Positions 16,062-25,378 are shown, numbered from the stretch's first letter. The stretch: DNA of 51,071 nt from an uncultured Bacteroidales bacterium (GCA_900317155.1 ONFO01000028.1:1-51071), one strand, 5' to 3'. The notes: a model not told the origin generated them from the sequence alone. Numbers and translations: made by a program.

Positions 16062-17147
16062 GTGAAAATGGATCTCAGTTCCTATATGGCGGGAAGCATC
16101 CGCAACATCATGACGACGGCCTACCTAAACGTGCTGAGCAATCCGCGCGAGGCCCGTTTTGTTTCACGGATGCAACGCGTAATAGGCAAAGCCGAACGGC
16201 GGCGCAAGGAGTGCCTCGAAAAAGAGGGACTTGAGGTGCCGCCGTTCCTCATCGCCAGCATCGCTACCACCTGCAACCTGCAGTGTAAGGGCTGCTATGC
16301 CCGCAAAAACGGCATCGCTGGTGACACACCGACCAAAGCCACCTTATCGCCCGACCAATGGCACACCATTTTCAGCGATGCCGCCGAATTAGGAGTCAGT
16401 TTTTGTCTCCTTGCTGGAGGTGAGCCCTTGACCCGACGCGACTTGCTGGAAAGTGCCGCCACCATCGAGGACATCATCTTCCCCGTCTTCACCAATGGCA
16501 CACTCATCGGCGCACTTTACACCGAGTTCTTCAAACGCCACCTCAACATGATTCCCGTCATCAGCCTCGAAGGAGAGCTGACGGCCACAGATGGTCGACG
16601 AGGGAAAGGCGTTTTCCAACGCGCGCTGCTCTCGATGGAGATGCTTCAAAAAGAGAAACTCTTCTTCGGCACCAGCATCACGGTTACCACTGAAAACTAT
16701 CACGAAGTGACCTCCAAGGAATTTCTATCCCATCTTGCTTCGTTGGGCTGCAAACTCTTGTTTTATGTGGAATACGTGCCTTTCGACGAAAGCACCGAGC
16801 ATCTTGCCTTCCGCGACGAGCATGTGGCCGAAATGGAGAAGATTCTGGAAGAACGCCGTGAGCAATATAAGGAGATGATTTTCCTGAGTTTCCCTGGCGA
16901 CGAGAAAGCCCTCGACGGCTGTATGGCCGCTGGGCGTGGCTTCTTCCACATCGGTCCTGACGGTAGCGCCGAGCCATGTCCCTTCTCGCCTTTCAGCGAC
17001 CGCAATGTGGCGCAGACTGGCCTCCGCGATGCATTGACGTCTCCTCTTTTCCGCAAAATACGCAATGAACGAGTCCTTGGTTGGGAGCACACCGGCGGCT
17101 GCACGCTTTATGAACATCGTGATGAAGTGGAGGCGATGATAGATTGA
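16062..17147 (+). CDS. Radical SAM protein with C-terminal auxiliary cysteines
   Basis: A 361-residue radical SAM enzyme. The cluster-binding motif is CNLQCKGCYA (CxxxCxxC, ~residues 71-78). LLAGGEPLTRRDLL follows as the GGE SAM-binding motif, and VFTNGTLI and VISLEGE are core strands. Further cysteines near the end (DGCMAAGRG, AEPCPFSP, GGCTLYEH) suggest an auxiliary iron-sulfur cluster of SPASM/twitch type. Starts at GTG 16062 or ATG 16068 are both possible. It is tightly coupled to the 59-residue winged-helix protein. Substrate unknown: relatives with auxiliary clusters modify peptides, proteins or cofactors, and no precursor peptide is visible nearby. Confidence 0.85.
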   Translation: MKMDLSSYMAGSIRNIMTTAYLNVLSNPREARFVSRMQRVIGKAERRRKECLEKEGLEVPPFLIASIATTCNLQCKGCYARKNGIAGDTPTKATLSPDQWHTIFSDAAELGVSFCLLAGGEPLTRRDLLESAATIEDIIFPVFTNGTLIGALYTEFFKRHLNMIPVISLEGELTATDGRRGKGVFQRALLSMEMLQKEKLFFGTSITVTTENYHEVTSKEFLSHLASLGCKLLFYVEYVPFDESTEHLAFRDEHVAEMEKILEERREQYKEMIFLSFPGDEKALDGCMAAGRGFFHIGPDGSAEPCPFSPFSDRNVAQTGLRDALTSPLFRKIRNERVLGWEHTGGCTLYEHRDEVEAMID

Positions 17148-17263
17148 ATACAGCCAATATTGTCCAATAACGGTACTATTGCTGCATCGAAGCTGCGGTT
17201 GATACTACATTTGTAAAGATATACGAATGCTGATAGCAGTGGAAGTACCACGCTTGAGGCAGT

Positions 17264-19078
17264 TCACCTTTTCTTGAAGACATACCCGGCCTTTTCCCAA
17301 ATGGGCATTTCGCGTGTAACAACAATGCTGTAGAATCTGTCGAAGTCGTTGGCAAAGTCTGTTTCGGTAGCCCAATCGGTTTGTGCATTCCAGGCCCGTT
17401 CGGCAACACCAAGGACTTTAGGAAGCATTTGATAGGTGACGTCGGAGAAGCTTCTGAGCTGCGATGACCAAAGTTGAGCCTGAACTCCGATGATGTGTCC
17501 TTTGTAGTCCTTTGGCTGTAGCGAGAAGGTTTTGCGCTCGTCCACATAACCAGCCCATGAAAGGCCTATTTCGTCGGGAGCATTACTATATGCTAGGTCA
17601 AGGTAGGTGTAGGCAGCAGGGGAGAGGACTACGGGGTAATCTTCGATGCCTTCTGTGTTCCAAGTATTCAGAAAATAAAGCGAGTGCTTGAGCCGCTCCT
17701 GTGTTTCTGATTCCAAACCTCGAGCAATATCTTCCCAACCGGCAAGGCGGATGCCCCGCTCTTCAGCAAGGTCAAGCATGCCTTGGGTGAATTGTTCCTT
17801 CAAGGTGTGGCGGTCGTGACCTGACCAAGCTCCTTCTGGAACCTCGTCGCCACCGATATGAATGGCTGGCAATGGTACGCCCGCTTCGTGGTGCAGTCGT
17901 ATGACCTCATCAAAGACAGCCCCATAGAACTTGTAAACACTAGGTAAATAAACGCTCAGCACATTGTCGGTAAAGTCCTGCGCCGACCAATAATGTGAAG
18001 AGTCGGCAGGGTCTTGCAAGCGGTAGGAAGTGTCGCCTGTACGTTGTTCGTAGGCCTGCATGGACTTGATAGAGGCTCTTGAGTGACCAGGTGTGTCGAA
18101 TTCGGGAATCACTGAGATTCGGCGTTCCCAAGCATAGCGGAGGATTTGTTTGTATTCTTCAGCCGTGTAAAAAGTCACATTTCCGATGCGACCATTGGCA
18201 GTGGGTTTCAGCATCGAGGTTTCATGAAGGTTCCAGTCAGGGAGAGCATGGTGCGCTCCGTATGTTGTGAGTTCGGGGAAAGCCTTGATTTCCAAACACC
18301 ATGATTCGTCATCAGCCAAATGGAAATGCAAGGCATTGAATTTCAAGGAGGCTATCAGGTCGATGATGTGGAGCACTTCGTCCACTGTTCTAAAGTCGCG
18401 CACCACATCGAGCATAAAGCCTCGGTAGGGTAGGCTAGGCCAGTCCTCAATGCTCATGGGCTGCAGGGGACGATGCAGTTTGGCGAGTGTGGTATGTGCA
18501 TAGAAAAGACCGTCTTCGTCATTTGCTTCAACCTTTGCTTCTCCCTTATCATCAATCGAGATGCGATACCATCCGTAAGGGCAATTTTCAATCTGCTCCA
18601 TTGGTTCGGTTCCATATTGTATGTGCTTGATTTGAGGAATGATATCACCCGGTTGAACCTTATACTGGCAGGAGACCCCGTTATCTGTAGCTTTTGTAGG
18701 TTGTTCCAAGAAATGATATTGTGTTTCCATCAGCCTGTCAGGTTTTCCAATTTGCTGGAGGATAAAGCTTTCTGGGGCCCATGAATGCCTTGGTAATGGA
18801 CGTCCATAATACTTTAACGTGACCGTGCCATTGTTCGGTATGTCAATGTACCATGAAGTGCCTTGAAAATGGTTCATGGTAGGACCTTCCTTCGAAGTTT
18901 TGCCATCATAGAGTTCTTGGAACCAAACCCTAGAACCTTTGGCTACATTCCTTAGCACTAAAGTATGTAAGGCGCGCCCATCGTCTTGTTTGGCGCCTTC
19001 AGTCCAATCCGCTTTTGGCACCCGATTGCAGGACATCATTAGCAGAAGAATAAAAATGGAAAACTTAGTTTTACACAT
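17264..19078 (-). CDS. GH20 beta-N-acetylhexosaminidase lipoprotein
   Basis: A 604-residue glycosidase with a lipoprotein signal (lipobox LMMSC), so likely anchored in the outer membrane or periplasm. After a family N-terminal domain, the GH20 barrel shows RGFMLDVVRDFRTVDEV, HFHLADDESW and the catalytic Asp-Glu pair in HIGGDEVPEGAW (~residue 410). FLNTWNTEG and LSWAGYV follow towards the end. Known: GH20 enzymes remove terminal GlcNAc/GalNAc by substrate-assisted catalysis. Inferred: host glycan or peptidoglycan-fragment trimming. A minus-strand -7 box (19124-19117) precedes the start. It stands alone, with no SusC/SusD pair in the window. Confidence 0.92.
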   Translation of the reverse strand: MCKTKFSIFILLLMMSCNRVPKADWTEGAKQDDGRALHTLVLRNVAKGSRVWFQELYDGKTSKEGPTMNHFQGTSWYIDIPNNGTVTLKYYGRPLPRHSWAPESFILQQIGKPDRLMETQYHFLEQPTKATDNGVSCQYKVQPGDIIPQIKHIQYGTEPMEQIENCPYGWYRISIDDKGEAKVEANDEDGLFYAHTTLAKLHRPLQPMSIEDWPSLPYRGFMLDVVRDFRTVDEVLHIIDLIASLKFNALHFHLADDESWCLEIKAFPELTTYGAHHALPDWNLHETSMLKPTANGRIGNVTFYTAEEYKQILRYAWERRISVIPEFDTPGHSRASIKSMQAYEQRTGDTSYRLQDPADSSHYWSAQDFTDNVLSVYLPSVYKFYGAVFDEVIRLHHEAGVPLPAIHIGGDEVPEGAWSGHDRHTLKEQFTQGMLDLAEERGIRLAGWEDIARGLESETQERLKHSLYFLNTWNTEGIEDYPVVLSPAAYTYLDLAYSNAPDEIGLSWAGYVDERKTFSLQPKDYKGHIIGVQAQLWSSQLRSFSDVTYQMLPKVLGVAERAWNAQTDWATETDFANDFDRFYSIVVTREMPIWEKAGYVFKKR

Positions 19079-19116
19079 GGCATTTTTTTCTTATTGGAGA
19101 TAGTCAAATTTAATGG

Positions 19117-19124
19117 CAAAAATA
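19117..19124 (-). promoter_or_regulatory. -7 element of the GH20 gene promoter
   Basis: TATTTTTG on the minus strand, about 40 bases before the GH20 ATG (19078). No confident -33 box. Confidence 0.45.
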
Positions 19125-19216
19125 ATGAAATTATAGATATGTGTAAGCTATATGGATTCTCATGACTATTGCATTGTTTTTTATTCATGTTTTTCGAAAC
19201 AAACACTAATTATATG

Positions 19217-19224
19217 TATCTTTG
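19217..19224 (+). promoter_or_regulatory. -7 promoter element TATCTTTG
   Basis: TATCTTTG lies 58 bases before the ATG at 19283. The leader between them holds a possible 12-codon open frame starting near 19240, which may be chance. Confidence 0.55.
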
Positions 19225-19282
19225 CATTTTTTAATGAATTATGAAAATACAGGCTTTTTCTCGAATACTAAAATACTAATAA

Positions 19283-20044
19283 ATGAAAACATTAACAAAT
19301 TATCTTTTGTTGGCCCTGCTAATGACAGCAGGCCTATGCCAAGCGCAGGAAGAATTGCCCGTCTTTCCTGCTGACCGCCCTGGTTATACTTGGGGCGTCG
19401 AGGCGCTCCCTTTGCATAAAGTCTCTTGGGAGAACGGCATCGGATACGAGTCGACACCCGACGGAGTGCACACAATGACGCTGAACAGTACCATCGTGAG
19501 ATACGGCATTTTCCAGAATATGGAGCTGCGTGTGGGAACGGATTTCCTCTTGTCCAATGACGGTCAAGCCAAAGAACCCACTTTTGGCGTCGCGCCACTC
19601 ACCATCGGGACAAAACTTAAGGTCTACGAAAGCACCAACTGGCTTCCTTCCATCGGTCTTTTGGCTGAGTTCAAATCCCCGCACATTGGCTCAAAAGAAC
19701 AGCTTCCGTCGCATATTGCCCCTTCGATGTATGTCCTGTTCGAGCATAGCATAAATTGGTTCAATTTGTGTTATAATGTTGGCCTGAAATGGGACGGAGA
19801 AACGGCTACACCCCAAACTTTCTTGGCTTTGTCGTTGGGATTCGACATCACGGATAATGTTGCCACTTTTATTGAGTCCTACAACTATCTTCATCCCATC
19901 GAAGTCAACCAGCACATGACTGAGTTTGGCGTGACATGGATGGTCACTCGACGACTGCAATTGGATATCGAGTGTGACCTTGACTTACAGCATTTCGGGA
20001 AGTATTATGCCATCGGAGGTGGTGTGGCTTGGATGATAAATTAG
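19283..20044 (+). CDS. MetA-pathway-type outer-membrane beta-barrel protein
   Basis: A 253-residue protein with a signal peptide (ending CQAQ) and predicted beta-barrel strands to the C-terminus (YYAIGGGVAWMIN). The N-terminal PADRPGYTWGVEALPLHKVSWENGIGYE and VRYGIFQNMELRVGTDFLL are typical of the 'MetA-pathway of phenol degradation' transporter-like family. Despite that family name there is no evidence of phenol metabolism here. Inferred: a small outer-membrane channel or structural barrel. It has its own promoter and is probably a single-gene transcript. Confidence 0.75.
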   Translation: MKTLTNYLLLALLMTAGLCQAQEELPVFPADRPGYTWGVEALPLHKVSWENGIGYESTPDGVHTMTLNSTIVRYGIFQNMELRVGTDFLLSNDGQAKEPTFGVAPLTIGTKLKVYESTNWLPSIGLLAEFKSPHIGSKEQLPSHIAPSMYVLFEHSINWFNLCYNVGLKWDGETATPQTFLALSLGFDITDNVATFIESYNYLHPIEVNQHMTEFGVTWMVTRRLQLDIECDLDLQHFGKYYAIGGGVAWMIN

Positions 20045-20072
20045 GTTCTGTAGGTTCGTTTGTTTGCCCTTG

Positions 20073-20104
20073 TTGAAAATGAATGGACTTTTTCCATACT
20101 TTTG
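20073..20104 (+). promoter_or_regulatory. Promoter of the AI-2E-family permease gene
   Basis: TTG at 20073-20075 and TACTTTTG at 20097-20104 are 21 bases apart. Transcription would begin near 20111, giving a ~70-base leader. Confidence 0.6.
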
Positions 20105-20180
20105 CGCTTGAATAATACGTAAAACACAAAAAAAAGCCATTGTGATTTTTTTGAGTACATGAGAAAACAAAAATACTGGG

Positions 20181-21329
20181 ATGATGGAAAAACAAAGCAA
20201 TCTTGAGAAACTTGCGGGATATCTAATATTTCTTGGAATCCTTGCCATTGTGTGCGTGGTGTGCTGGTATTTCCGCAGCGTGCTGGTATATGTGATTTTG
20301 GCTTTTGTTGTGTCGCTTATCAGCCAACCGCTGACGCACCTGCTGCGCAAAATTCGCATCAAAGGGAAAAGTGCACCTGATTGGCTTTTGGCCATTTTAT
20401 CCATTTCCATAGTAATGGCAGGCCTCATTCTGGTCATAACGCAGATGATCCCAGTGGTAACCAATATCATCAAGGAAGCCTCGGTGTTCAAAGACATGAG
20501 CCTCTTTGACAATAACGTATCCGATTACGTCAATGCTTGGGTCGTGGGTCTGATACCCAGTCTGGGAGAGGATTACGACGCCGTCAGCGTATTGTTCGAC
20601 TATTTGAAAGGGGTCTCTTCTGAATTCTCCATCACCGGCATCCTTGGCTCGGTAGCTTCCGTCGTGATCGACTTGGCTGTTGGCCTTTTTGCGGTAGTGT
20701 TCATCTCTTTCTTCTTCGTCAAGGACGAGAAGTTGTTCTCCAAGATCGTGGCAGCCTTGGTCCCTGATCGCATTGAAGCCTCGGTGACGGAGGCTCTTTT
20801 AGACGTTGAGCACCTGTTATCCCGTTACTTCGTCGGTCTTCTTTTGGAAATGATGGGCGTGGCACTTCTCAATTTCATAGGCTTGTGGCTTATAGCCCGT
20901 ATTGGCTTCACCTATGCTCTAGGTATCGGATTCATTGCCGGCATACTCAATATTATCCCGTATGTGGGTCCTATCATTGGGGAAGTGTTGGGCGCGTTGC
21001 TGTGTATGGTGCTCAAATACGGTGCTGGCGTTGGCTTGGATGTCAACATCTGGTTCTTCGCCCTCATTGTGTTGGCCATCATGCTTAGCGTGCAACTTGT
21101 CGACAACTTTGTCCTTCAGCCGCTTATCTATTCCACCAGCATTCAGGCGTCGCCGTTGGAGATTTTCATTGTGATGCTCATGGCGAGTCAATTAGGGGGC
21201 ATCTTGGGCATGTTGGCTGCCATCCCAGCTTACACGGTCATTCGTGTCTTTGCAGGCCGGTTCTTCTATGATAAAAAGCTTGTGAGGCGCCTGATGCCCG
21301 ACTTGGAAAAAGTAGTCAAATCTAATTAA
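20181..21329 (+). CDS. AI-2E family membrane permease
   Basis: A 382-residue membrane protein with about eight hydrophobic segments: two near the N-terminus, one after a hydrophilic region at ~60-80, and a dense C-terminal set. The family's GIGFIAGILNIIPYVGPIIGE motif near residue 250 and VQLVDNFVLQPLIYSTSIQASPLEIFIVML near 310 identify PF01594. Known: members include the AI-2 exporter TqsA and sodium/proton antiporters. Substrate cannot be read from sequence, so the quorum-sensing name should not be taken literally. DUF4421 follows after 46 bases and may share the transcript. Confidence 0.9.
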   Translation: MMEKQSNLEKLAGYLIFLGILAIVCVVCWYFRSVLVYVILAFVVSLISQPLTHLLRKIRIKGKSAPDWLLAILSISIVMAGLILVITQMIPVVTNIIKEASVFKDMSLFDNNVSDYVNAWVVGLIPSLGEDYDAVSVLFDYLKGVSSEFSITGILGSVASVVIDLAVGLFAVVFISFFFVKDEKLFSKIVAALVPDRIEASVTEALLDVEHLLSRYFVGLLLEMMGVALLNFIGLWLIARIGFTYALGIGFIAGILNIIPYVGPIIGEVLGALLCMVLKYGAGVGLDVNIWFFALIVLAIMLSVQLVDNFVLQPLIYSTSIQASPLEIFIVMLMASQLGGILGMLAAIPAYTVIRVFAGRFFYDKKLVRRLMPDLEKVVKSN

Positions 21330-21375
21330 ATAAACACCTGTGAAATCGAGTTCGTTTTTTGCATTGTTGACAGGC

Positions 21376-22530
21376 ATGGCCGTGAAAAAACAGCTTATTG
21401 TCGTCTTATTGTTTGCCGCGTTGACGGCTCATGGCCAGGAGGTCACCTTTTGGCATAAGGTAAACCATATTTTTACTAAACCTGCCGATGTTGACACTAT
21501 GGTCGTCTTTCAACCGAAAGCTGGCTTTTCTTTAGGTCTGTTTACCACAGGACAAAAAGCTGGTTTTGACGTGGATGTCAATTACATGATAGATTTCGCT
21601 AACAATGAAAGGATGGCAGGCTTGTCGCAATATAGTCTCTCTGAAAACCTCTGCAAGAAGATAGGCCTTGAAGTGGGCTATGGCAAAGTATCCTTAGGTT
21701 ACAGCTTGGAAGTGGGGCCTCGAAGTGCTAGGAAAAAGAGCGCCTTTGGCTTGGGCATCATAGGTAAGTCATGGGGTGCGAAGTTCAATTATTCCAAAAT
21801 CACCAATCCTTTCATTTCTTCGTTGACCGTTGGACAAGAAGGTGCTGAGGGCTACTTTCACGACTCAATCATCACCAAAGAGGCTGCCGTTTTGAAGAAC
21901 TTTACCATTGACGGCTACTACGTTTTCAACAACAAGCGTTTCGCCTATCCTGCCGCCTATAAGATGGGTCTCATACAACGCCATACGGCAGGCTCCTGGA
22001 TGCTGACGGCACGATATATGCAAGGCAGCCTATACAACTCTCCCGAGGCCTCATGGGATTCTTACAACATGCTTGACTGCTTCTCAACCATGCAAGCCTC
22101 AATAGGCGGCGGCTATTCGGTCAATTTCGTTCTTTGGCATAAAGACCCCATTGGACCTCGTGACCAAGGCCTTCGCAACCTTACCCTAAACCTGACAGCC
22201 ATGCCCGTGATTACCTTAGTCAATTACCTGAAAACCAAATCGTATGAATACGGCTATGACGAGGTGACCAGTGAGGTATACAATACTGGAGAAAAGGTTT
22301 CAAAGATTTGGTGTTACCCCATGCCCAACTATATCGGCAGTGCCGCCGTTGGACTAACCATGTGGCGCTTCTTTTTCTCCACCCAGTTTACATACAACAG
22401 GTTCTATTTCCGTAGTCGTGATGCCTTCGATGTCAGCCAGTTCGACTTTCCTGACTATGTGGATGACATCAACTTCCGTGGCACTTTCCACGACTGGATG
22501 CTGAAAGGGATTCTGATTTACAGGTTTTGA
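21376..22530 (+). CDS. DUF4421-family outer-membrane protein
   Basis: A 384-residue protein with a signal peptide (MAVKKQLIVVLLFAALTAHGQ) and barrel-like strands ending in an aromatic residue (LKGILIYRF). The block FSLGLFTTGQKAGFDVDVNYMIDFANN and later SLGYSLEVGPRSARKKSAFGLGIIGKSWGAKFNY are typical of DUF4421, a Bacteroidota outer-membrane family without known function. A GTG at 21340 would add 12 residues; ATG 21376 gives the better signal peptide. It lies downstream of the permease, possibly co-transcribed. Confidence 0.8.
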   Translation: MAVKKQLIVVLLFAALTAHGQEVTFWHKVNHIFTKPADVDTMVVFQPKAGFSLGLFTTGQKAGFDVDVNYMIDFANNERMAGLSQYSLSENLCKKIGLEVGYGKVSLGYSLEVGPRSARKKSAFGLGIIGKSWGAKFNYSKITNPFISSLTVGQEGAEGYFHDSIITKEAAVLKNFTIDGYYVFNNKRFAYPAAYKMGLIQRHTAGSWMLTARYMQGSLYNSPEASWDSYNMLDCFSTMQASIGGGYSVNFVLWHKDPIGPRDQGLRNLTLNLTAMPVITLVNYLKTKSYEYGYDEVTSEVYNTGEKVSKIWCYPMPNYIGSAAVGLTMWRFFFSTQFTYNRFYFRSRDAFDVSQFDFPDYVDDINFRGTFHDWMLKGILIYRF

Positions 22531-22552
22531 GAAAAAACGAATCATCCCATCG

Positions 22553-22574
22553 TAACTTTGCAACCCAGTTGCAA
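22553..22574 (+). promoter_or_regulatory. Promoter with overlapping metal-type operator palindrome
   Basis: TAACTTTG (22553-22560) is a -7 box. Starting inside it, TTGCAAC-CCA-GTTGCAA (22558-22574) is a perfect 7-3-7 palindrome over the expected transcription start. More TTTGC-like half-sites follow to 22594. Inferred: an operator for a metal-responsive repressor (Fur/Zur family or similar) controlling the zinc ATPase. Confidence 0.55.
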
Positions 22575-22630
22575 AAGTTTTGCCGCATTTTTGCAGCCGA
22601 ATTCAAAAGGAACAATAAAACTGTAAAAAT

Positions 22631-24631
22631 ATGGCACATAATCATCACGAACACGAATGCTGCTCACACGAGCATCATCATGAACATCACGACCACGAGG
22701 GTTGTGAACATGAACATCACCACCATCACGACCACGAAGGTGGTTTAAAACAACAAATCATCAAGATTGCCGCCACGGTGGTTCTGTTGGTTGGCGCGAT
22801 CATCATCGAGAAACGCTGTGACTTGTCCACATGGCAGATGCTCCTCATCTATCTGATACCCTACCTGCTCATAGGACTCGACACACTCAAGGAAGCCGCC
22901 GAGGGTTTGGCACATGGAGAAGCCTTCAACGAACATTTCCTCATGTCAGTTGCCACCATCGGCGCGCTTTGTATTGGCTTCCTCCCAGGGGCAGAGACAC
23001 AGTTTCCGGAAGCGGTTTTCGTTATGCTGTTTTTCCAAGTCGGTGAGCTTTTCGAAGCTTACGCCGAGGGCAAGAGCCGTGACAGCATTGCTCACTTGAT
23101 GGACATTAGGCCGGATGTGGCCAATGTTGAACGCAATGGACAATTGGAAAGCGTCAATCCAGAGAAAGTGGAAGTGGGGGAGACCATTGTTATTAAACCA
23201 GGCGAGAAAGTGCCGTTGGATGGAGTGATTCTTGAAGGGGCAACAGCCTTGAACACGATTGCCCTGACTGGCGAGAGCCTTCCGCGTGAAGTCGCCGAAG
23301 GCGATGAGGTCGTCTCGGGTTGCGTCAATCTTTCTGGCCTCATCAAAGTGCGTACTACCAAGAGTTTTGGTGAGAGCACGGTTTCAAAGATTATCAACCT
23401 CGTGGAGAATGCCACCGAAAGCAAGTCGAGGAGCGAGACCTTCATCACCCGATTTGCCCGCGTCTATACACCTGTCGTGGTCTTCGCTGCTTTGGCTTTG
23501 GCCTTGTTGCCTCCGTTGTTCTCCGGCGATTTCACGGGTACTTTTGCAACATGGTTGTATCGTGCCTTGATGTTTCTTGTGGTCTCTTGTCCTTGCGCCT
23601 TGGTCATCAGCGTGCCGCTGACTTTCTTTGGCGGCATTGGCGGTGCCTCGCGTAAAGGCATCCTTGTCAAGGGCTCTAATTATATGGATGTGTTGGCCAA
23701 GGTTGAAACGGTGGTCTTCGATAAGACGGGGACCTTGACTTGTGGTCAGTTTGCGGTTACTGCGGTGCATCCCGAGAAGTGCGACGAACGTCATTTGTTG
23801 CACCTTGCTGCCCATGTGGAGCATTATTCCACACACCCCATTGGAGCTGCCTTGCGTGATGCTTTCCCCGATGAGGCCACCGATGGCTGCAAGTTGAGCG
23901 AGGTGGAGGAAATTGCTGGACGGGGAATAAAAGCTAAAGTGGAGGATTGGACGGTCTGCGTGGGCAACACAAAGATGATGGAAACCATTGGGGCGAAATG
24001 GCATGATTGCGACCATGTTGGCACGATTATCCATGTCGCCATTGATGGGGAATATGCAGGTCATATCGTCATCAACGATAAGGTGAAAGATGACAGCGCG
24101 GAAGCCATTCGGAGCCTGAAGTCATTGGGGGTGAGTCGTACGGTGATGCTCACAGGCGACCGTGAGGAGGTGGGCAAGGATGTGGCTGAAAAACTCGACA
24201 TAGATGAATACCACGCAGAATTATTGCCCGCTGACAAGGTGGCTTATGTGGATGAATTGCTCAACGCCCAGCGTTCAACGCCGAACTCAAAACTTGCCTT
24301 TGTAGGCGACGGCATCAACGATGCTCCTGTTTTAGCTCGCGCCGATGTGGGCATTGCTATGGGTGGTCTCGGCAGCGATGCTGCCATCGAAGCCGCCGAT
24401 GTGGTGCTGATGGACGACAAACCTTCTAAAATTGCCCTTGCCATCCGTATTGCCCGACGTACCTTGCGTATTGCCAAGCAAAATGTCTGGTTTGCCATCG
24501 GCGTAAAGGTTGCAGTCCTGGTCTTGGCTGCTTTCGGTATCGCTACCCTTTGGATGGCTGTTTTTGCCGATGTAGGGGTCACGGTACTGGCCGTGCTCAA
24601 TGCCATGAGGGCCTTGAAGGTAAATCAATAA
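22631..24631 (+). CDS. Zinc/cadmium-type P1B ATPase with His-rich N-terminus
   Basis: A 666-residue heavy-metal efflux ATPase. The first ~38 residues are packed with histidine, cysteine and acidic residues (HNHHEHECC, HEHHHEHHDHEGC, HEHHHHHDHEGG), forming a metal-binding tail in place of the usual HMA domain. Then come the actuator TGES motif (ALTGESLPRE), the transmembrane CPC (SCPCAL, ~320), the phosphorylation site DKTGTLT (~363), the HP motif (STHPIGAAL) and GDGINDAP. Lys and Asp in the last membrane helices (GVKVAVLV, FADVGVTVL) fit the Zn/Cd/Pb group (P1B-2). Inferred: zinc export with metal-controlled expression (palindrome at 22558-22574). A terminator follows. Confidence 0.92.
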   Translation: MAHNHHEHECCSHEHHHEHHDHEGCEHEHHHHHDHEGGLKQQIIKIAATVVLLVGAIIIEKRCDLSTWQMLLIYLIPYLLIGLDTLKEAAEGLAHGEAFNEHFLMSVATIGALCIGFLPGAETQFPEAVFVMLFFQVGELFEAYAEGKSRDSIAHLMDIRPDVANVERNGQLESVNPEKVEVGETIVIKPGEKVPLDGVILEGATALNTIALTGESLPREVAEGDEVVSGCVNLSGLIKVRTTKSFGESTVSKIINLVENATESKSRSETFITRFARVYTPVVVFAALALALLPPLFSGDFTGTFATWLYRALMFLVVSCPCALVISVPLTFFGGIGGASRKGILVKGSNYMDVLAKVETVVFDKTGTLTCGQFAVTAVHPEKCDERHLLHLAAHVEHYSTHPIGAALRDAFPDEATDGCKLSEVEEIAGRGIKAKVEDWTVCVGNTKMMETIGAKWHDCDHVGTIIHVAIDGEYAGHIVINDKVKDDSAEAIRSLKSLGVSRTVMLTGDREEVGKDVAEKLDIDEYHAELLPADKVAYVDELLNAQRSTPNSKLAFVGDGINDAPVLARADVGIAMGGLGSDAAIEAADVVLMDDKPSKIALAIRIARRTLRIAKQNVWFAIGVKVAVLVLAAFGIATLWMAVFADVGVTVLAVLNAMRALKVNQ

Positions 24632-24634
24632 ACG

Positions 24635-24665
24635 AAAAAAAGAGGTGTTTCAGCACCTCTTTTTT
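24635..24665. terminator. Bidirectional Rho-independent terminator
   Basis: AGAGGTG/CACCTCT stem (24641-24647 with 24654-24660), flanked by A and T runs, so it works in both directions. It lies between the convergent ATPase and beta-barrel genes. Confidence 0.85.
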
Positions 24666-24690
24666 CATGTCTTTATGGTAACAAACTGGA

Positions 24691-25329
24691 TTAGAAAGAA
24701 TGACCGAAACTGGCGAAGAAACCGTAAGCTTTTTTTGAGGTTCCCGTGTTGCGCTTGTTGAGGTCAAGGAACCCGTAACGTCCTCCTAAAGATAAGGTGA
24801 ATCGATAGAAGCTGACCTTTATCCCAGCCACGCCGTAAACATTGAAACGATTGATTACACTGTTGTCACCATACCATTCGTGACGGGATTCTGTGCCAAT
24901 AGGGTAAAGCCATTGCTCTTTGGTCTCTCCTGTGATTCCCCAACTCAGCATGGGTCCCACGAAAGGGCTGATGGTGATTTTTTCACTTGCGGCAATGTAA
25001 TAATTAAGCGTGATAGGGACGTCAATAAGCGTCTGTCGTTCATTGGTAATGTGATGGGAAAAGACGGTGTCAAGGTAAATGTGTTCAACCGAATTTCTCA
25101 GGTTTATCCTGTATTGCGCACCCGTAGTGAGACTGAGATTGTCAGATAGGTTGAATGTCCAGTTCAAGCCCAAACTTATACCATGGTAGAAAAGTGAAGT
25201 ATCGTGTGTGGGGGTCTTGGCCGTCATCAACTCGGGCGCATATCCCACATTGAGGTTCAGTTGGGCTTGAGCTTTTTCGGTAATGAAAAATGCGGTCATG
25301 AAAGCTGCGATAATGAATAGTTTTTTCAT
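24691..25329 (-). CDS. Outer-membrane beta-barrel protein, paralogue A
   Basis: A 212-residue protein starting MKKLFIIAAF, with a signal peptide ending AQAQ and barrel-like strands (LSLTTGAQYRINLRN, FTLSLGGRYGFLDLNKRNTGTS), ending YGFFASFGHSF, a typical C-terminal barrel signature. It closely resembles the gene at 27526-28167, including the identical FITEKAQAQLN segment and RYGFL-LNKRNTGT near the end. Inferred: a porin-like or OmpW/OmpX-type barrel; the two copies look like a duplication. It has its own -7 box (minus strand, 25378-25371). Confidence 0.8.
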   Translation of the reverse strand: MKKLFIIAAFMTAFFITEKAQAQLNLNVGYAPELMTAKTPTHDTSLFYHGISLGLNWTFNLSDNLSLTTGAQYRINLRNSVEHIYLDTVFSHHITNERQTLIDVPITLNYYIAASEKITISPFVGPMLSWGITGETKEQWLYPIGTESRHEWYGDNSVINRFNVYGVAGIKVSFYRFTLSLGGRYGFLDLNKRNTGTSKKAYGFFASFGHSF

Positions 25330-25370
25330 GTTCTTTTTGTGTTTAAAATGCGTTTGGGTTATTTCAAAGG

Positions 25371-25378
25371 CAAAAATA
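25371..25378 (-). promoter_or_regulatory. -7 element of beta-barrel paralogue A
   Basis: TATTTTTG on the minus strand, 42 bases before the ATG at 25329. The -33 box is not clear. Confidence 0.45.

Noticed and set aside
22634-22742. CAT/CAC-rich repeats considered as a tandem DNA repeat
   Set aside because: They encode the histidine-rich metal-binding tail of the P1B ATPase in frame.
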